8,518 nt of DNA from an uncultured bacterium (GCA_937959175.1 CALGAS010000370.1:1-8518); one strand, 5' to 3'. Counted from the stretch's first letter, positions 1 through 6,744 are shown. Numbers and translations are program-made. The notes: generated by a model from the letters alone, not told the origin.

Positions 1-1376
1 CCGTAGAACCGCCCGATGTAGGCCAGGAAGGCGGTCAGGGCGCCGACGGTCAGCGAGTCGGCAAACACCAGCGAGGCCCCGGCGGCCCAGACGATCAGCA
101 GGCCCACCTCGTTGGCAAGGCTCACCAGCGGGCCGAAGAATGACCAGATCACGTTCACCCGGTCGTTCGCCGTGACCACCGTCTGGTTGGCCGCATCGAA
201 GCGATCGCACTCCCGCTGCTCCTGGGCGAACGCCTTGACGACCCGCGTGCCGGGAATCGCATCGGCCAGCAGGCTCGTCATGTCGGCCCAGGCGGTCCCG
301 GCCCGGGCAAAGCCCCGCCGCATCCGCTCCCGCACGCCGTGTACCAGCCAGAGCACGAAGGGAAATGGGATCAGGGTCACCAGCGCGAGCTTGGGACTGA
401 TCCAGACCAGCACGACCCCCGTGAACACCACCAGCAGGACGTTCGACGAGAAGTCGATCAGATGCATCGAGAGGTAGTTGTTGATCCGCTCGGTGTCGCT
501 CGAGACCCGGGAGATCAAATCGCCGGTGCGGCGGGCCGCGAAGAAGTCGAGCGACAGGCTCTGCATGTGGGCGTAGGTGCGGCTCCGGAGCCGGGCCGCG
601 ATCCGCTCGCTCACCCAGGCGAGCGTCCACGACTTGGCCCAGGAGAGCAGCCAGGAGATGATCGCCGCTGCCGCCAGCAGGCCGAGATACCGCCAGACGC
701 GGGCAAAGGGGACATCGGCTCCGGACTGCCGGGGAATCAGCACCTCGTCGACCAGCGGCATCGTCACATACGGCGGCACCAGCGCCATGATCGTGCTGGC
801 CATTGACAACAGGCAGCCGAGCACCGCGACGGCGAGGTGCTCGTGGGCGAAGCCGAGCACCCGCGCCAGCGGCCGCCAGGAGCCGCGGGCCGCCCCCGCC
901 TCCTCGTCGGCGAGCCAGCCGGGAGTCGCCGCCGGGCCGTCCTCGTCGTCGGCTGGGAGCTCGGGCGTGCCACGCTGCTGGGCCCGCCAGGCGGCGGCCA
1001 CCGCCTGCACATCGGCAGCCCGGGCGGCCGTGAACTGCCAGGATGCGACTGGCTGGCCGGCCCGCTCGAGCGTGACTCGGCCGAACGAAGTGGCCATCCG
1101 AACGGTGAGCCGGCTGTCCTTGTCGAGCGGCCAGGCCAGGGGAGGCCGGCCGGCGTCACCGGTCGCCGGGTCGTCAGCAAGCAGCCTCCGGTCGGTCAAC
1201 ACGACCCTTCCCGAGGCGAAGCGGCCAGCGGCATCGAGATCGAAGCGACAGCTGGCCAGCACCGCCTCCCCGGGCGAAACCAGGGCCTCCCAGCCCGGGG
1301 GAACGGCCAAAAAAGCCCTGGATGAAGGCTCAAATTCGGCGGACAGACGGTGGGCTGGGCTGATGGAGCGGCTCAT
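1..1376 (-). CDS. Type I ABC exporter with N-terminal PH-like domain (3' end beyond window)
   Basis: The reading frame is open from an ATG at 1376-1374 to the left edge, giving 458 codons with no stop, so the gene is truncated by the window. Residues about 25-150 form a soluble region with alternating beta-type stretches, including GRVVLTDRRLL, which resembles bacterial PH-like domains (inferred by eye). From about residue 178 there are hydrophobic segments typical of the ABC exporter membrane domain: LAVAVLGCLLSMASTI, LGLLAAAAIISWLL, VLLVVFTGVVLVWIS and LLIVWAAGASLVF. Two family signatures are clear: DFFAARRTGDLISRVSSDTE after TM2, and GTRVVKAFAQEQRE in the long cytoplasmic loop. Both are standard in homodimeric exporters of the MsbA/LmrA type. 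The ATPase domain should follow beyond the left edge. No good Shine-Dalgarno precedes the ATG. The gene is divergent from the ATP-grasp operon, so export of that operon's product is possible but unproven; a lipid or drug exporter is equally possible. Confidence 0.9.
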   Translation of the reverse strand, partial: MSRSISPAHRLSAEFEPSSRAFLAVPPGWEALVSPGEAVLASCRFDLDAAGRFASGRVVLTDRRLLADDPATGDAGRPPLAWPLDKDSRLTVRMATSFGRVTLERAGQPVASWQFTAARAADVQAVAAAWRAQQRGTPELPADDEDGPAATPGWLADEEAGAARGSWRPLARVLGFAHEHLAVAVLGCLLSMASTIMALVPPYVTMPLVDEVLIPRQSGADVPFARVWRYLGLLAAAAIISWLLSWAKSWTLAWVSERIAARLRSRTYAHMQSLSLDFFAARRTGDLISRVSSDTERINNYLSMHLIDFSSNVLLVVFTGVVLVWISPKLALVTLIPFPFVLWLVHGVRERMRRGFARAGTAWADMTSLLADAIPGTRVVKAFAQEQRECDRFDAANQTVVTANDRVNVIWSFFGPLVSLANEVGLLIVWAAGASLVFADSLTVGALTAFLAYIGRFY

Positions 1377-1561
1377 GCGACGGAGGCACCGTCGGCGGGG
1401 TGATTGTGGGGCCGGTTTTCCCCGGGCAAGGGTCGCTTGCGGGGGTTCCCTTCAACTTCTACCATTTTTCTACAGTGTCCCGGACGCCCAGACCGCCAGT
1501 CGGCCGACGTCGGCGGCTGCCGCGTGAACTCCGCAACCGGGCGAAGTAGACTGATTGCAAA

Positions 1562-1591
1562 TTTTTCGCTGCCGCCGTCCGGTCGTATTCT
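1562..1591 (+). promoter_or_regulatory. Weak candidate sigma70-type promoter for the ATP-grasp operon
   Basis: TTTTTC at 1562-1567 and TATTCT at 1586-1591 are separated by 18 bp in the least GC-rich part of the divergent region, about 200 bp upstream of the first ATP-grasp gene. The -35 match is poor and the leader would be long, so this is only a candidate. No experimental consensus for this organism is available to me. Confidence 0.2.
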
Positions 1592-1706
1592 CCCTGGCTT
1601 GTGGTTTGTCATTTTTGCATGCCGACGAGCGACCGCAGCCGCCGTTCTGCTCGCTCGCGGGACACTTTTGCCGCCAATGTTCGATTTCATCACGGCTGGC
1701 ACAAAA

Positions 1707-1724
1707 CGTGCATGACTCTGCACG
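1707..1724. promoter_or_regulatory. Operator-like inverted repeat CGTGCA-N6-TGCACG
   Basis: A perfect 6-bp inverted repeat, CGTGCA (1707-1712) and TGCACG (1719-1724), is separated by TGACTC. It lies 66 bp upstream of the longest start of the first ATP-grasp gene. Its size and symmetry suit a dimeric regulator, but an 18-bp dyad can occur by chance in GC-rich DNA. No regulator gene is present in the window to pair with it. Confidence 0.25.
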
Positions 1725-1790
1725 CAAGCGAGAGATGATCCAGCCCCGCCAACCCCACGTCCTTCTGCGCGGACACCCGGTCCGCTGGAA

Positions 1791-3257
1791 ATGCGAGCGT
1801 CGAGGCCAATGAGCCCCGTCACCCCCCCGGCCGCCACCGTCGAGCGATTGTTCGAAAACTTCGATCGTCACCCCGCCCTGCTCGACAAGGGCCTTGGCTG
1901 CTACTCCCTCCGGCTCCTCGATTGGCTGTCCGGGGAGTTCCTGCAACCCCACATCAATGTGATGGCCATCACCCGCTACGGCAAGGAGCCGGCCAGGGTG
2001 GAGAACTCGTTCGACTTCTTTTTCTCCTCGGAAAAAACCTCGCGGGTGCGAACCGACTCGAGCATGGAAGAACTCGAGCCGTTCCTCGAGGAGAGCATGC
2101 GGCGGCTCCATGAGAACTTCCCCGAGTCGTACGTGCTCTGCTATCAGTCCTCGCGGGCGCTCGAGCGGCTGGCCCGGGAGTATCCCAGCATTCGGATCAT
2201 GAATCCGGCCGCTGCCATCACCGAGATGCTCAACCGCAAAAGCTGGGTTCGCCGGCAACTCAAGCAACTCGGCGTCCCGGTGATCCCGGGCTCGGAGGTC
2301 CGTCTGGCCCCCTGGCAGTTTGCGACGCTGGCTCGGCGGCACGGCCTGCCGCTGGTCATCAGCCTCGATCATTCAGCCGCCGGCTCGGGCGTCCATCTGG
2401 CCCATGACGAGGCCGACTTCCGGGCCCTGGCCGAGGCCCATCTCGGGGCAGCCGCCTCGGTGATGCGGTTTATCGATGGCCGCAGCCTGAGCATGGCGGG
2501 CGTCAGAACCGATCAGGCGGTCCTGCTCGGCGAGCCGTCGCTGCAGGTAATCGGCCAGCCGGGGCTCACCAACCTCAGCTTCGGCTGGTGCGGCAACGAC
2601 TTCTGCGGCCGCCATCTCGAGGAGCACGAGGTCGACCAGATGCGGGCGATCCAGAGCCGCGTCGGCGACTGGCTGGGCGACCTCTGCGTCGGCAGCCAAT
2701 GCGGCTTCCGGGGCATTTTCGGCGTCGACTTCATCTCCGATGGCCAGCACGTCTATTTCACCGAAATCAACCCGCGGTTCCTCGGCACCACCGCCCTGAT
2801 GGCCGACCGGCAGCAGGAGCTCGGCCGGATTCCGATGAGCTTTCTACACATGGTGCCCTTCCTCCCCGGCATGACCGTCGATGAGGACTTCGCCGAAGAG
2901 TACAACGCGGCGGCTGAGCCCCTTGATGTCTCGCAGCTCTGCCTCCATAACGTCGCCGGCGAGGACATGGTGGTGGAGCAGGCGATCGAGCCGGGCCGCT
3001 ATTCGTTCAGCGATCGGGGCCTCGAGTTTCTCGGAGCCGCCGAACGGCTCTCGCAGACGGAGGCCTACGATGAGATCGTGATCAGCGGTGAGATTCCCGT
3101 TGAGGGCACCAACCTGCTGCGGCAGTCGGACGAGATCTGCAAGGTCTACACCTACGAGCCGGTGCTCGGCCCAGACGGCCGCTCGCTCACGCCCCGGGCC
3201 CGCCGGCTCGTCGACGCCATCCAGGCCGGCTTCACCCTCCGGCCGGCGCGGAGGTAA
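1791..3257 (+). CDS. ATP-grasp ligase, carbamoyl-phosphate-synthase/biotin-carboxylase-like
   Basis: Protein of 488 residues and first gene of the operon. ATP-grasp enzymes join a carboxylate, activated as an acyl phosphate, to an amine or similar acceptor. Residues about 1-145 form the pre-ATP-grasp region. NRKSW (148-152, K150) then begins the ATP-binding part, followed by the glycine-rich loop HSAAGSGV (194-201). The metal-binding strand is GVDFISDG (D313 in GVDF) followed by FTEINPRF, with E325 and N327 the expected magnesium ligands. The usual lysine before the glycine loop (pattern PxVxK) is replaced: the protein reads PLVIS with S191. The C-terminal 110 residues follow the catalytic core and resemble the accessory C-terminal domain of biotin-carboxylase-like ligases. 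The start is uncertain: ATG at 1791 gives the longest form, ATG at 1809 (residue 7, MSPVTPP) is equally plausible, and neither has a well-spaced Shine-Dalgarno. Acyl donor and acceptor are unknown. Confidence 0.85.
   Translation: MRASRPMSPVTPPAATVERLFENFDRHPALLDKGLGCYSLRLLDWLSGEFLQPHINVMAITRYGKEPARVENSFDFFFSSEKTSRVRTDSSMEELEPFLEESMRRLHENFPESYVLCYQSSRALERLAREYPSIRIMNPAAAITEMLNRKSWVRRQLKQLGVPVIPGSEVRLAPWQFATLARRHGLPLVISLDHSAAGSGVHLAHDEADFRALAEAHLGAAASVMRFIDGRSLSMAGVRTDQAVLLGEPSLQVIGQPGLTNLSFGWCGNDFCGRHLEEHEVDQMRAIQSRVGDWLGDLCVGSQCGFRGIFGVDFISDGQHVYFTEINPRFLGTTALMADRQQELGRIPMSFLHMVPFLPGMTVDEDFAEEYNAAAEPLDVSQLCLHNVAGEDMVVEQAIEPGRYSFSDRGLEFLGAAERLSQTEAYDEIVISGEIPVEGTNLLRQSDEICKVYTYEPVLGPDGRSLTPRARRLVDAIQAGFTLRPARR
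3250..3255 (+). promoter_or_regulatory. Perfect Shine-Dalgarno GGAGGT across the gene 1 stop codon
   Basis: GGAGGT at 3250-3255 ends in the first T of the preceding gene's TAA stop (3255-3257). Eight bases downstream, at 3264-3266, lies ATC rather than a standard start codon, in frame with the next gene. The first standard start, GTG at 3288, is 32 bases away, too far for this site to serve it directly. The site therefore questions which start codon the second ATP-grasp gene uses. Confidence 0.5.
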
Positions 3258-3287
3258 CCAGCCATCAGGGAGCCCGCCGACCCACGG

Positions 3288-4538
3288 GTGGCGTTCCTCG
3301 GCAGATCCCGGGCGGAAGACCGGGAGCGGCTGCTGGCTGCCGCCGAGCGACGGGGAGCCTACGATCGTCGGGATCCCGAACCCTGCGATATCTCGATCCT
3401 GCCCCGGGTCATTGGTCGATCCCAGGCCGCCGACCTGGCGGACGTGAGCCGCCGGATCGTGCTGGCCTCGATCGAACGATCGCTCGACATTCAGGCCGGT
3501 CGCGAGCAGGCTGAGGATATCCCGCTGGCCTGGATTGCCGGGCTCGTGGAGCGGCCGCCCGCGACGCTCCTCGGCAACGTGCGGCTCGACTTCCTGCTGG
3601 AAGACGGCCGGCCGCGGCTGCTGGAAACAGGCTGGGTCAATCTCAGCGGGGTCGACTACGCCCCCCAGGCTGCCCTGGCCCTGCTCGATTGCCAGCCGGC
3701 CCTGGCGGAACAGTTCCGCGTCGAGCGGCCGGCCGAACGGATGCGGGAGCGGCTCGGCGAGCAGGGCATCCGTCGGCTGGCGATCCTCGTCAAGGATGAC
3801 CACACCGTCTATGCCGCCAACGACTTCGCGCTGATCCGCGAAGTGCTCCGTCCGATCGACACGGTCATCGTCTCCGAGCGAGACTTTGCCGGCATCAGCG
3901 GCGGCCGACGCGGCATTGTCGTCGACGATCTCGCCTGTGACGGCGTCTACCTGCGAAGCCTCGACGGCCCGGCCGCCTTCTCTGGCCCGCGGGCCGCGAC
4001 CAACCGGCAGACCCTCGAGCGGCTGCTCGCCTCCGACGTGGTCTTTCACGACCATCCGCTGATGCTGCTGGCCGAAGACAAGGACCTCGGCTGGCTCGCC
4101 GAACGCGATCCTTCGCTCGCGGCCGTCGTGCCGCGAACCATCCCGGCGAAGACGTTCCCGGAGGCCACCCCGGCCGGCTGGGTGCTCAAGCTCCGCGACC
4201 GGCATTCCGGGGAGGGGGTCTTCCTCGACCCTGCGGAGATCGCGGCCCACCGTGCCGACGCGGCGGCCGTGCTGCAGGAACGGATCACGGCTGATCCCTT
4301 TCCGGTTCTCACGGTGCACGGCCGGGAGGGCGATGCGGTGACCGATCTGGCCGTCCACCTGTCGTATCGCTACGACGTGGCCCGGCGGCGACTCGAGGTG
4401 GCCGAGATCGCCGGCTACTTCAGCCGGTTCTCCCTGGCCGGCGGCAAGGTCAATCTCTGTGCGGGCGGCGGCATCGTGCCGGTGCTCTCGGAACAAGACA
4501 GGCGGATGGAGACTGCCGATGCCCCGGCCGATACCTGA
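3288..4538 (+). CDS. Circularly permuted ATP-grasp ligase, paralogue A
   Basis: Protein of 416 residues from GTG at 3288. The motif order is permuted relative to normal ATP-grasp enzymes and matches glutathionylspermidine-synthetase-like proteins: GNVRLDF (96-102) and RLLETG (110-115) come first, EDKDL (263-267) is in the middle, LK with K301 and HSGEGV (306-311) come late, then LQER, and VNLCAGGG (388-395) near the end. The next gene is a clear paralogue: GNxRLDF, EDKDL, GEGV and VNL-x-x-GGG align. The metal-binding E-x-N of the paralogue is E113-T-G115 here, so the asparagine is missing. The frame is open back to the preceding TAA, and an ATC at 3264 has an ideal upstream GGAGGT, so the true protein may be 8 residues longer. 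Likely forms an amide bond on an unknown small molecule, or has become a partner subunit of the paralogue. Confidence 0.8.
   Translation: MAFLGRSRAEDRERLLAAAERRGAYDRRDPEPCDISILPRVIGRSQAADLADVSRRIVLASIERSLDIQAGREQAEDIPLAWIAGLVERPPATLLGNVRLDFLLEDGRPRLLETGWVNLSGVDYAPQAALALLDCQPALAEQFRVERPAERMRERLGEQGIRRLAILVKDDHTVYAANDFALIREVLRPIDTVIVSERDFAGISGGRRGIVVDDLACDGVYLRSLDGPAAFSGPRAATNRQTLERLLASDVVFHDHPLMLLAEDKDLGWLAERDPSLAAVVPRTIPAKTFPEATPAGWVLKLRDRHSGEGVFLDPAEIAAHRADAAAVLQERITADPFPVLTVHGREGDAVTDLAVHLSYRYDVARRRLEVAEIAGYFSRFSLAGGKVNLCAGGGIVPVLSEQDRRMETADAPADT
4508..4511 (+). promoter_or_regulatory. Shine-Dalgarno GGAG fixing the gene 3 start
   Basis: GGAG at 4508-4511 lies 7 bases upstream of ATG 4519 and inside the end of the preceding gene. 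It decides between that ATG and the in-frame GTG at 4459, which would add 20 residues lying entirely within the upstream gene's conserved C-terminal motif region. Confidence 0.6.
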
Positions 4539-5742
4539 AGCGGAGCGTGGCTCGCTCGCCCGCGACGACTTCCGGCGGACGCTCGTCCGGCGGCGGTTCT
4601 GCACCGCCGACGACGTGCGAGACGTCTCGCTCGTGCCGCTGGCGGTGTCGGCAGCGGAGCACGCCGAATACCAGCAGGCCGCCGTACGGATCGTGGCGGC
4701 TGCCATGGCCGCATTTGCCGACCGTCGCGATCCGGCCCGCTTCGCGGGCGACACCTTCCAGCGTCTCGTCCAATCGCTGCCGGTCACGCAGCCGCTGATC
4801 GCGGGCAACGCCCGGCTCGACTTCCTGCCGACCGCCGAGGGCCCGAAGCTCCTGGAGCTCAACTTCGTCGGTGTCGGCACGACTGCCCGGCCGCACCAGG
4901 CGACGGCCGCCCTCCTCGACTGCCTGCCGCAGCTGCAGCAGTGGCATCAGCTCCTCCGGCCGACGGCGGCCTTCGGCCGGCAGCTGGCCCGGCTCGGCTG
5001 CCGCAGGCTCGCCCTGCTCACCAAGGACAACGACCGCGAGTATGTGACGCCCTGGCTCGATCGGCTCCTGATTCAGGAGCAGCTCCGGCCCGTCGACGTC
5101 CTGATCGTGCCCCGCCGGGAATGGGACGGCTTTCGAACCCTGGACGGTCGACTCGGCTTTCGGGGCCTTCCCATCGATGCGATCTATCCGCGGGAGCTGA
5201 CCTGGCGGTCCTCGATCGAGGAGGGCATCGACTGCTGCCGCTTCTTCCTGGAAAGCGGCAGCCTCTGCCTCGACCACTGGGGGCTGATCCTCGTCGAAGA
5301 CAAAGACCTGCGGTTTCTGCTTGGGCAGGATCCGACGCTGACAGACCTCCTGCCCCGCTCCTGGAACCTCGGCGAGCAGCCAGCCGACCTGGACTGCGGG
5401 GATCTCGTGCTCAAACGCCGACACGACCACGGCGGCGAGGGGGTGATCGTCGGACCGGAGCGGCTGCCCGAGGCCGACCGCGACGATTGGTTGGTGCAGG
5501 AGCGGCTCCGCGGCCCTCGGCTGCCGATCGAAACGCTGGGAGGCTTCAGCGGAACCGTCACCCATGACCTCGCCACGCACGTGACCTACGAATACGATCT
5601 CGAACGTGGCGAACTGACGCACTGCGTAGTCAGCGGCTACCTGGCCCGCTACGCCCCCGCTGGTGACATCGTCAACCTCTCGCAGGGGGGCGGCGTGATT
5701 CCTCTGCTTGTCGAACGCCCGACCCCGGAGCCACCACGATGA
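4519..5742 (+). CDS. Circularly permuted ATP-grasp ligase, paralogue B
   Basis: Protein of 407 residues. It shares length, motif order and many residues with the preceding gene, showing a tandem duplication. Motifs: GNARLDF (96-102), KLLELN (110-115, with the E113 and N115 metal ligands intact), LVEDKDL (258-264), LVLK with K299 followed by HGGEGV (304-309), LVQER, and VNLSQGGG (385-392). The order, with the metal-ligand motif before the ATP-binding lysine and glycine loop, is that of glutathionylspermidine-synthetase-type permuted ATP-grasp enzymes. With all canonical residues present it is the copy most likely to be catalytic. It overlaps the upstream gene by 20 bp, indicating translational coupling. 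The substrate is unknown. I place it in the permuted ATP-grasp fold by motif order, not by database search, and do not claim it makes glutathionylspermidine. Confidence 0.85.
   Translation: MPRPIPEAERGSLARDDFRRTLVRRRFCTADDVRDVSLVPLAVSAAEHAEYQQAAVRIVAAAMAAFADRRDPARFAGDTFQRLVQSLPVTQPLIAGNARLDFLPTAEGPKLLELNFVGVGTTARPHQATAALLDCLPQLQQWHQLLRPTAAFGRQLARLGCRRLALLTKDNDREYVTPWLDRLLIQEQLRPVDVLIVPRREWDGFRTLDGRLGFRGLPIDAIYPRELTWRSSIEEGIDCCRFFLESGSLCLDHWGLILVEDKDLRFLLGQDPTLTDLLPRSWNLGEQPADLDCGDLVLKRRHDHGGEGVIVGPERLPEADRDDWLVQERLRGPRLPIETLGGFSGTVTHDLATHVTYEYDLERGELTHCVVSGYLARYAPAGDIVNLSQGGGVIPLLVERPTPEPPR
5727..5730 (+). promoter_or_regulatory. Shine-Dalgarno GGAG for gene 4
   Basis: GGAG at 5727-5730 lies 8 bases before ATG 5739, within the last codons of the preceding gene. 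Together with the ATGA overlap it supports the assigned start and coupled translation. Confidence 0.6.
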
Positions 5743-6653
5743 CCCGCATCATCGGCAGCCTCGGCTACATCGAGCGGCCCGAGTTTTCCTACGACTGCAT
5801 CTCGGACCGGATTCAGATCGAGTCGACGCTGGCCGCCTGTAATGACCGGATCGTGATGGGCCACTGGGATGAGTTCGACCCTGCCAGCCTCACCGGCCGG
5901 GCATGGGACGTCCGAGCCGGCTGCTGGATCACGGCCGACTTCTCCCGCTGCGCTGCCATCTTGATCCTGGAAGCGCCCGTGCCGGGTTCCAAGAATGCCG
6001 ACTTCGCCAATGCCGATGCCGGCATGCGGGAGATCCTCCGCCGCGGCATTCCGACGGTCAACTCGGTCCGCACGTTCCTGGCCCATCCCGACAAGCGGTA
6101 CCTCGCCGAGCGGACCGACATGCCCTTCCCGAAGACGTCGCTGATCAGCCGCGACACCGACCTTGGCCCGATCCTGGCCACGCTGCCCGAGGAGGTCGTC
6201 GTCAAGCCGCTGATTGGCTGCGGCGGCAAGGGAGTGACCCGGCTGCCCCGCGACGCCGAGGCGATCCAGGAGATTCTCGAACCGGGCCGCGAGTATCTCC
6301 TGCAGCCCTTTCTGCCGGAGATCCTCGAGGGCGAGAAGTCCCTCTACTTCTACGCCAAGCGATATCGCTACGCCGCCATCAAGCGACCCAAGCCGGGTGA
6401 GTTTCGCGGTAACGAGGAGTACGCCGACTCCGACGGCTACGACCCGACGGCCGAGGAGCTCGCCTTCGCCGAGGACGTCGTCCGCCGCTTCGGCAGCCAG
6501 TCGATGATCGAGCGCATCGACATCTGCGGCCGGCACGTGATCGAGATGAGCATCGAGTGCCCCGGGCTGAAGCTCAAGAAACTCGGCCTTGAGAAAGAGG
6601 CCGGCCCCTGGACGCTCGAGGCCATCGAGATGGCGATCGCGACCAACGCCTAA
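5739..6653 (+). CDS. ATP-grasp ligase, glutathione-synthetase/RimK-like
   Basis: Protein of 304 residues, close to the usual length of bacterial glutathione synthetase and RimK-type ligases, with motifs in the conventional order. RRGIPTVNS (101-109) and HPDKRYLAE with K119 mark the entry to the ATP-grasp domain. VVVKPLIGCGGKGV (153-166) carries the ATP-binding lysine K156 and glycine loop. LLQPFLPEI (187-195) and the following EGEKSLYFY resemble the glutathione synthetase hinge and grasp region. RIDICG (D261) and IEMSIECPG (E269) mark the metal site, but the expected E-x-N reads E269-M-S271. The start overlaps the previous stop as ATGA, so the gene is translationally coupled and last in the operon. 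It probably ligates an amino acid or amine to a carboxylate made earlier in the pathway; the actual substrate cannot be read from the sequence. Confidence 0.87.
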   Translation: MTRIIGSLGYIERPEFSYDCISDRIQIESTLAACNDRIVMGHWDEFDPASLTGRAWDVRAGCWITADFSRCAAILILEAPVPGSKNADFANADAGMREILRRGIPTVNSVRTFLAHPDKRYLAERTDMPFPKTSLISRDTDLGPILATLPEEVVVKPLIGCGGKGVTRLPRDAEAIQEILEPGREYLLQPFLPEILEGEKSLYFYAKRYRYAAIKRPKPGEFRGNEEYADSDGYDPTAEELAFAEDVVRRFGSQSMIERIDICGRHVIEMSIECPGLKLKKLGLEKEAGPWTLEAIEMAIATNA

Positions 6654-6662
6654 TCGCGGGGG

Positions 6663-6740
6663 TTCACCGCACGCAGGCTCGGGGTGGGCCCGTGCCATCT
6701 CGCCGGACGCTCGCTGCAGGCATCCTGCCTTTCGCTCGTT
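6663..6740 (+). repeat. Direct repeat, copy 1 (~78 bp)
   Basis: Matches 6745-6822 at an offset of 82 bp. The first 54 bases are identical and the remaining 24 differ at five positions. It begins 9 bp after the stop codon of the last ATP-grasp gene. The unit contains the core GGGGTGGGCCCGTGCC (6681-6696). Confidence 0.95.
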
Positions 6741-6744
6741 GGGC

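Larger units (their letters stand above)
1377..1790. other. Divergent intergenic region, no convincing gene
   Basis: About 414 bp separate the exporter start from the first ATP-grasp gene. The region contains T-rich patches (around 1464-1470, 1558-1567 and 1600-1616) that stand out from the surrounding GC-rich coding DNA, as expected for promoters of two divergent units. Open frames exist on both strands but have no recognisable domain, no ribosome binding site and atypical composition. A short direct repeat TTCTAC occurs at 1458-1463 and 1468-1473, one helical turn apart. I see no tRNA, riboswitch or terminator that I could defend. Confidence 0.6.

Noticed and set aside
577..1527. A 316-codon plus-strand frame opposite the ABC exporter
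   Set aside because: Ser/Arg/Ala-rich shadow; the minus frame contains the ABC exporter membrane-domain signatures.
1404..1837. Small open frames on both strands of the divergent intergenic region
   Set aside because: No Shine-Dalgarno, no domain, and both overlap probable regulatory DNA; several run into neighbouring genes in other frames.
4459..4518. GTG 4459 as the start of the third ATP-grasp gene
   Set aside because: It would add 20 residues lying within the upstream gene's conserved C-terminal coding region, whereas ATG 4519 has GGAG at 7-base spacing.
2844..4880. A 678-codon open frame on the minus strand antisense to three ATP-grasp genes
   Set aside because: No recognisable domain; it is explained by codon bias of GC-rich genes, whose third-position G/C suppresses antisense stops. 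The plus-strand frames hold clear conserved motifs.
4450..5622. A 390-codon minus-strand open frame antisense to the third ATP-grasp gene
   Set aside because: Same shadow effect; no ribosome binding site or domain, and the sense frame is well supported.
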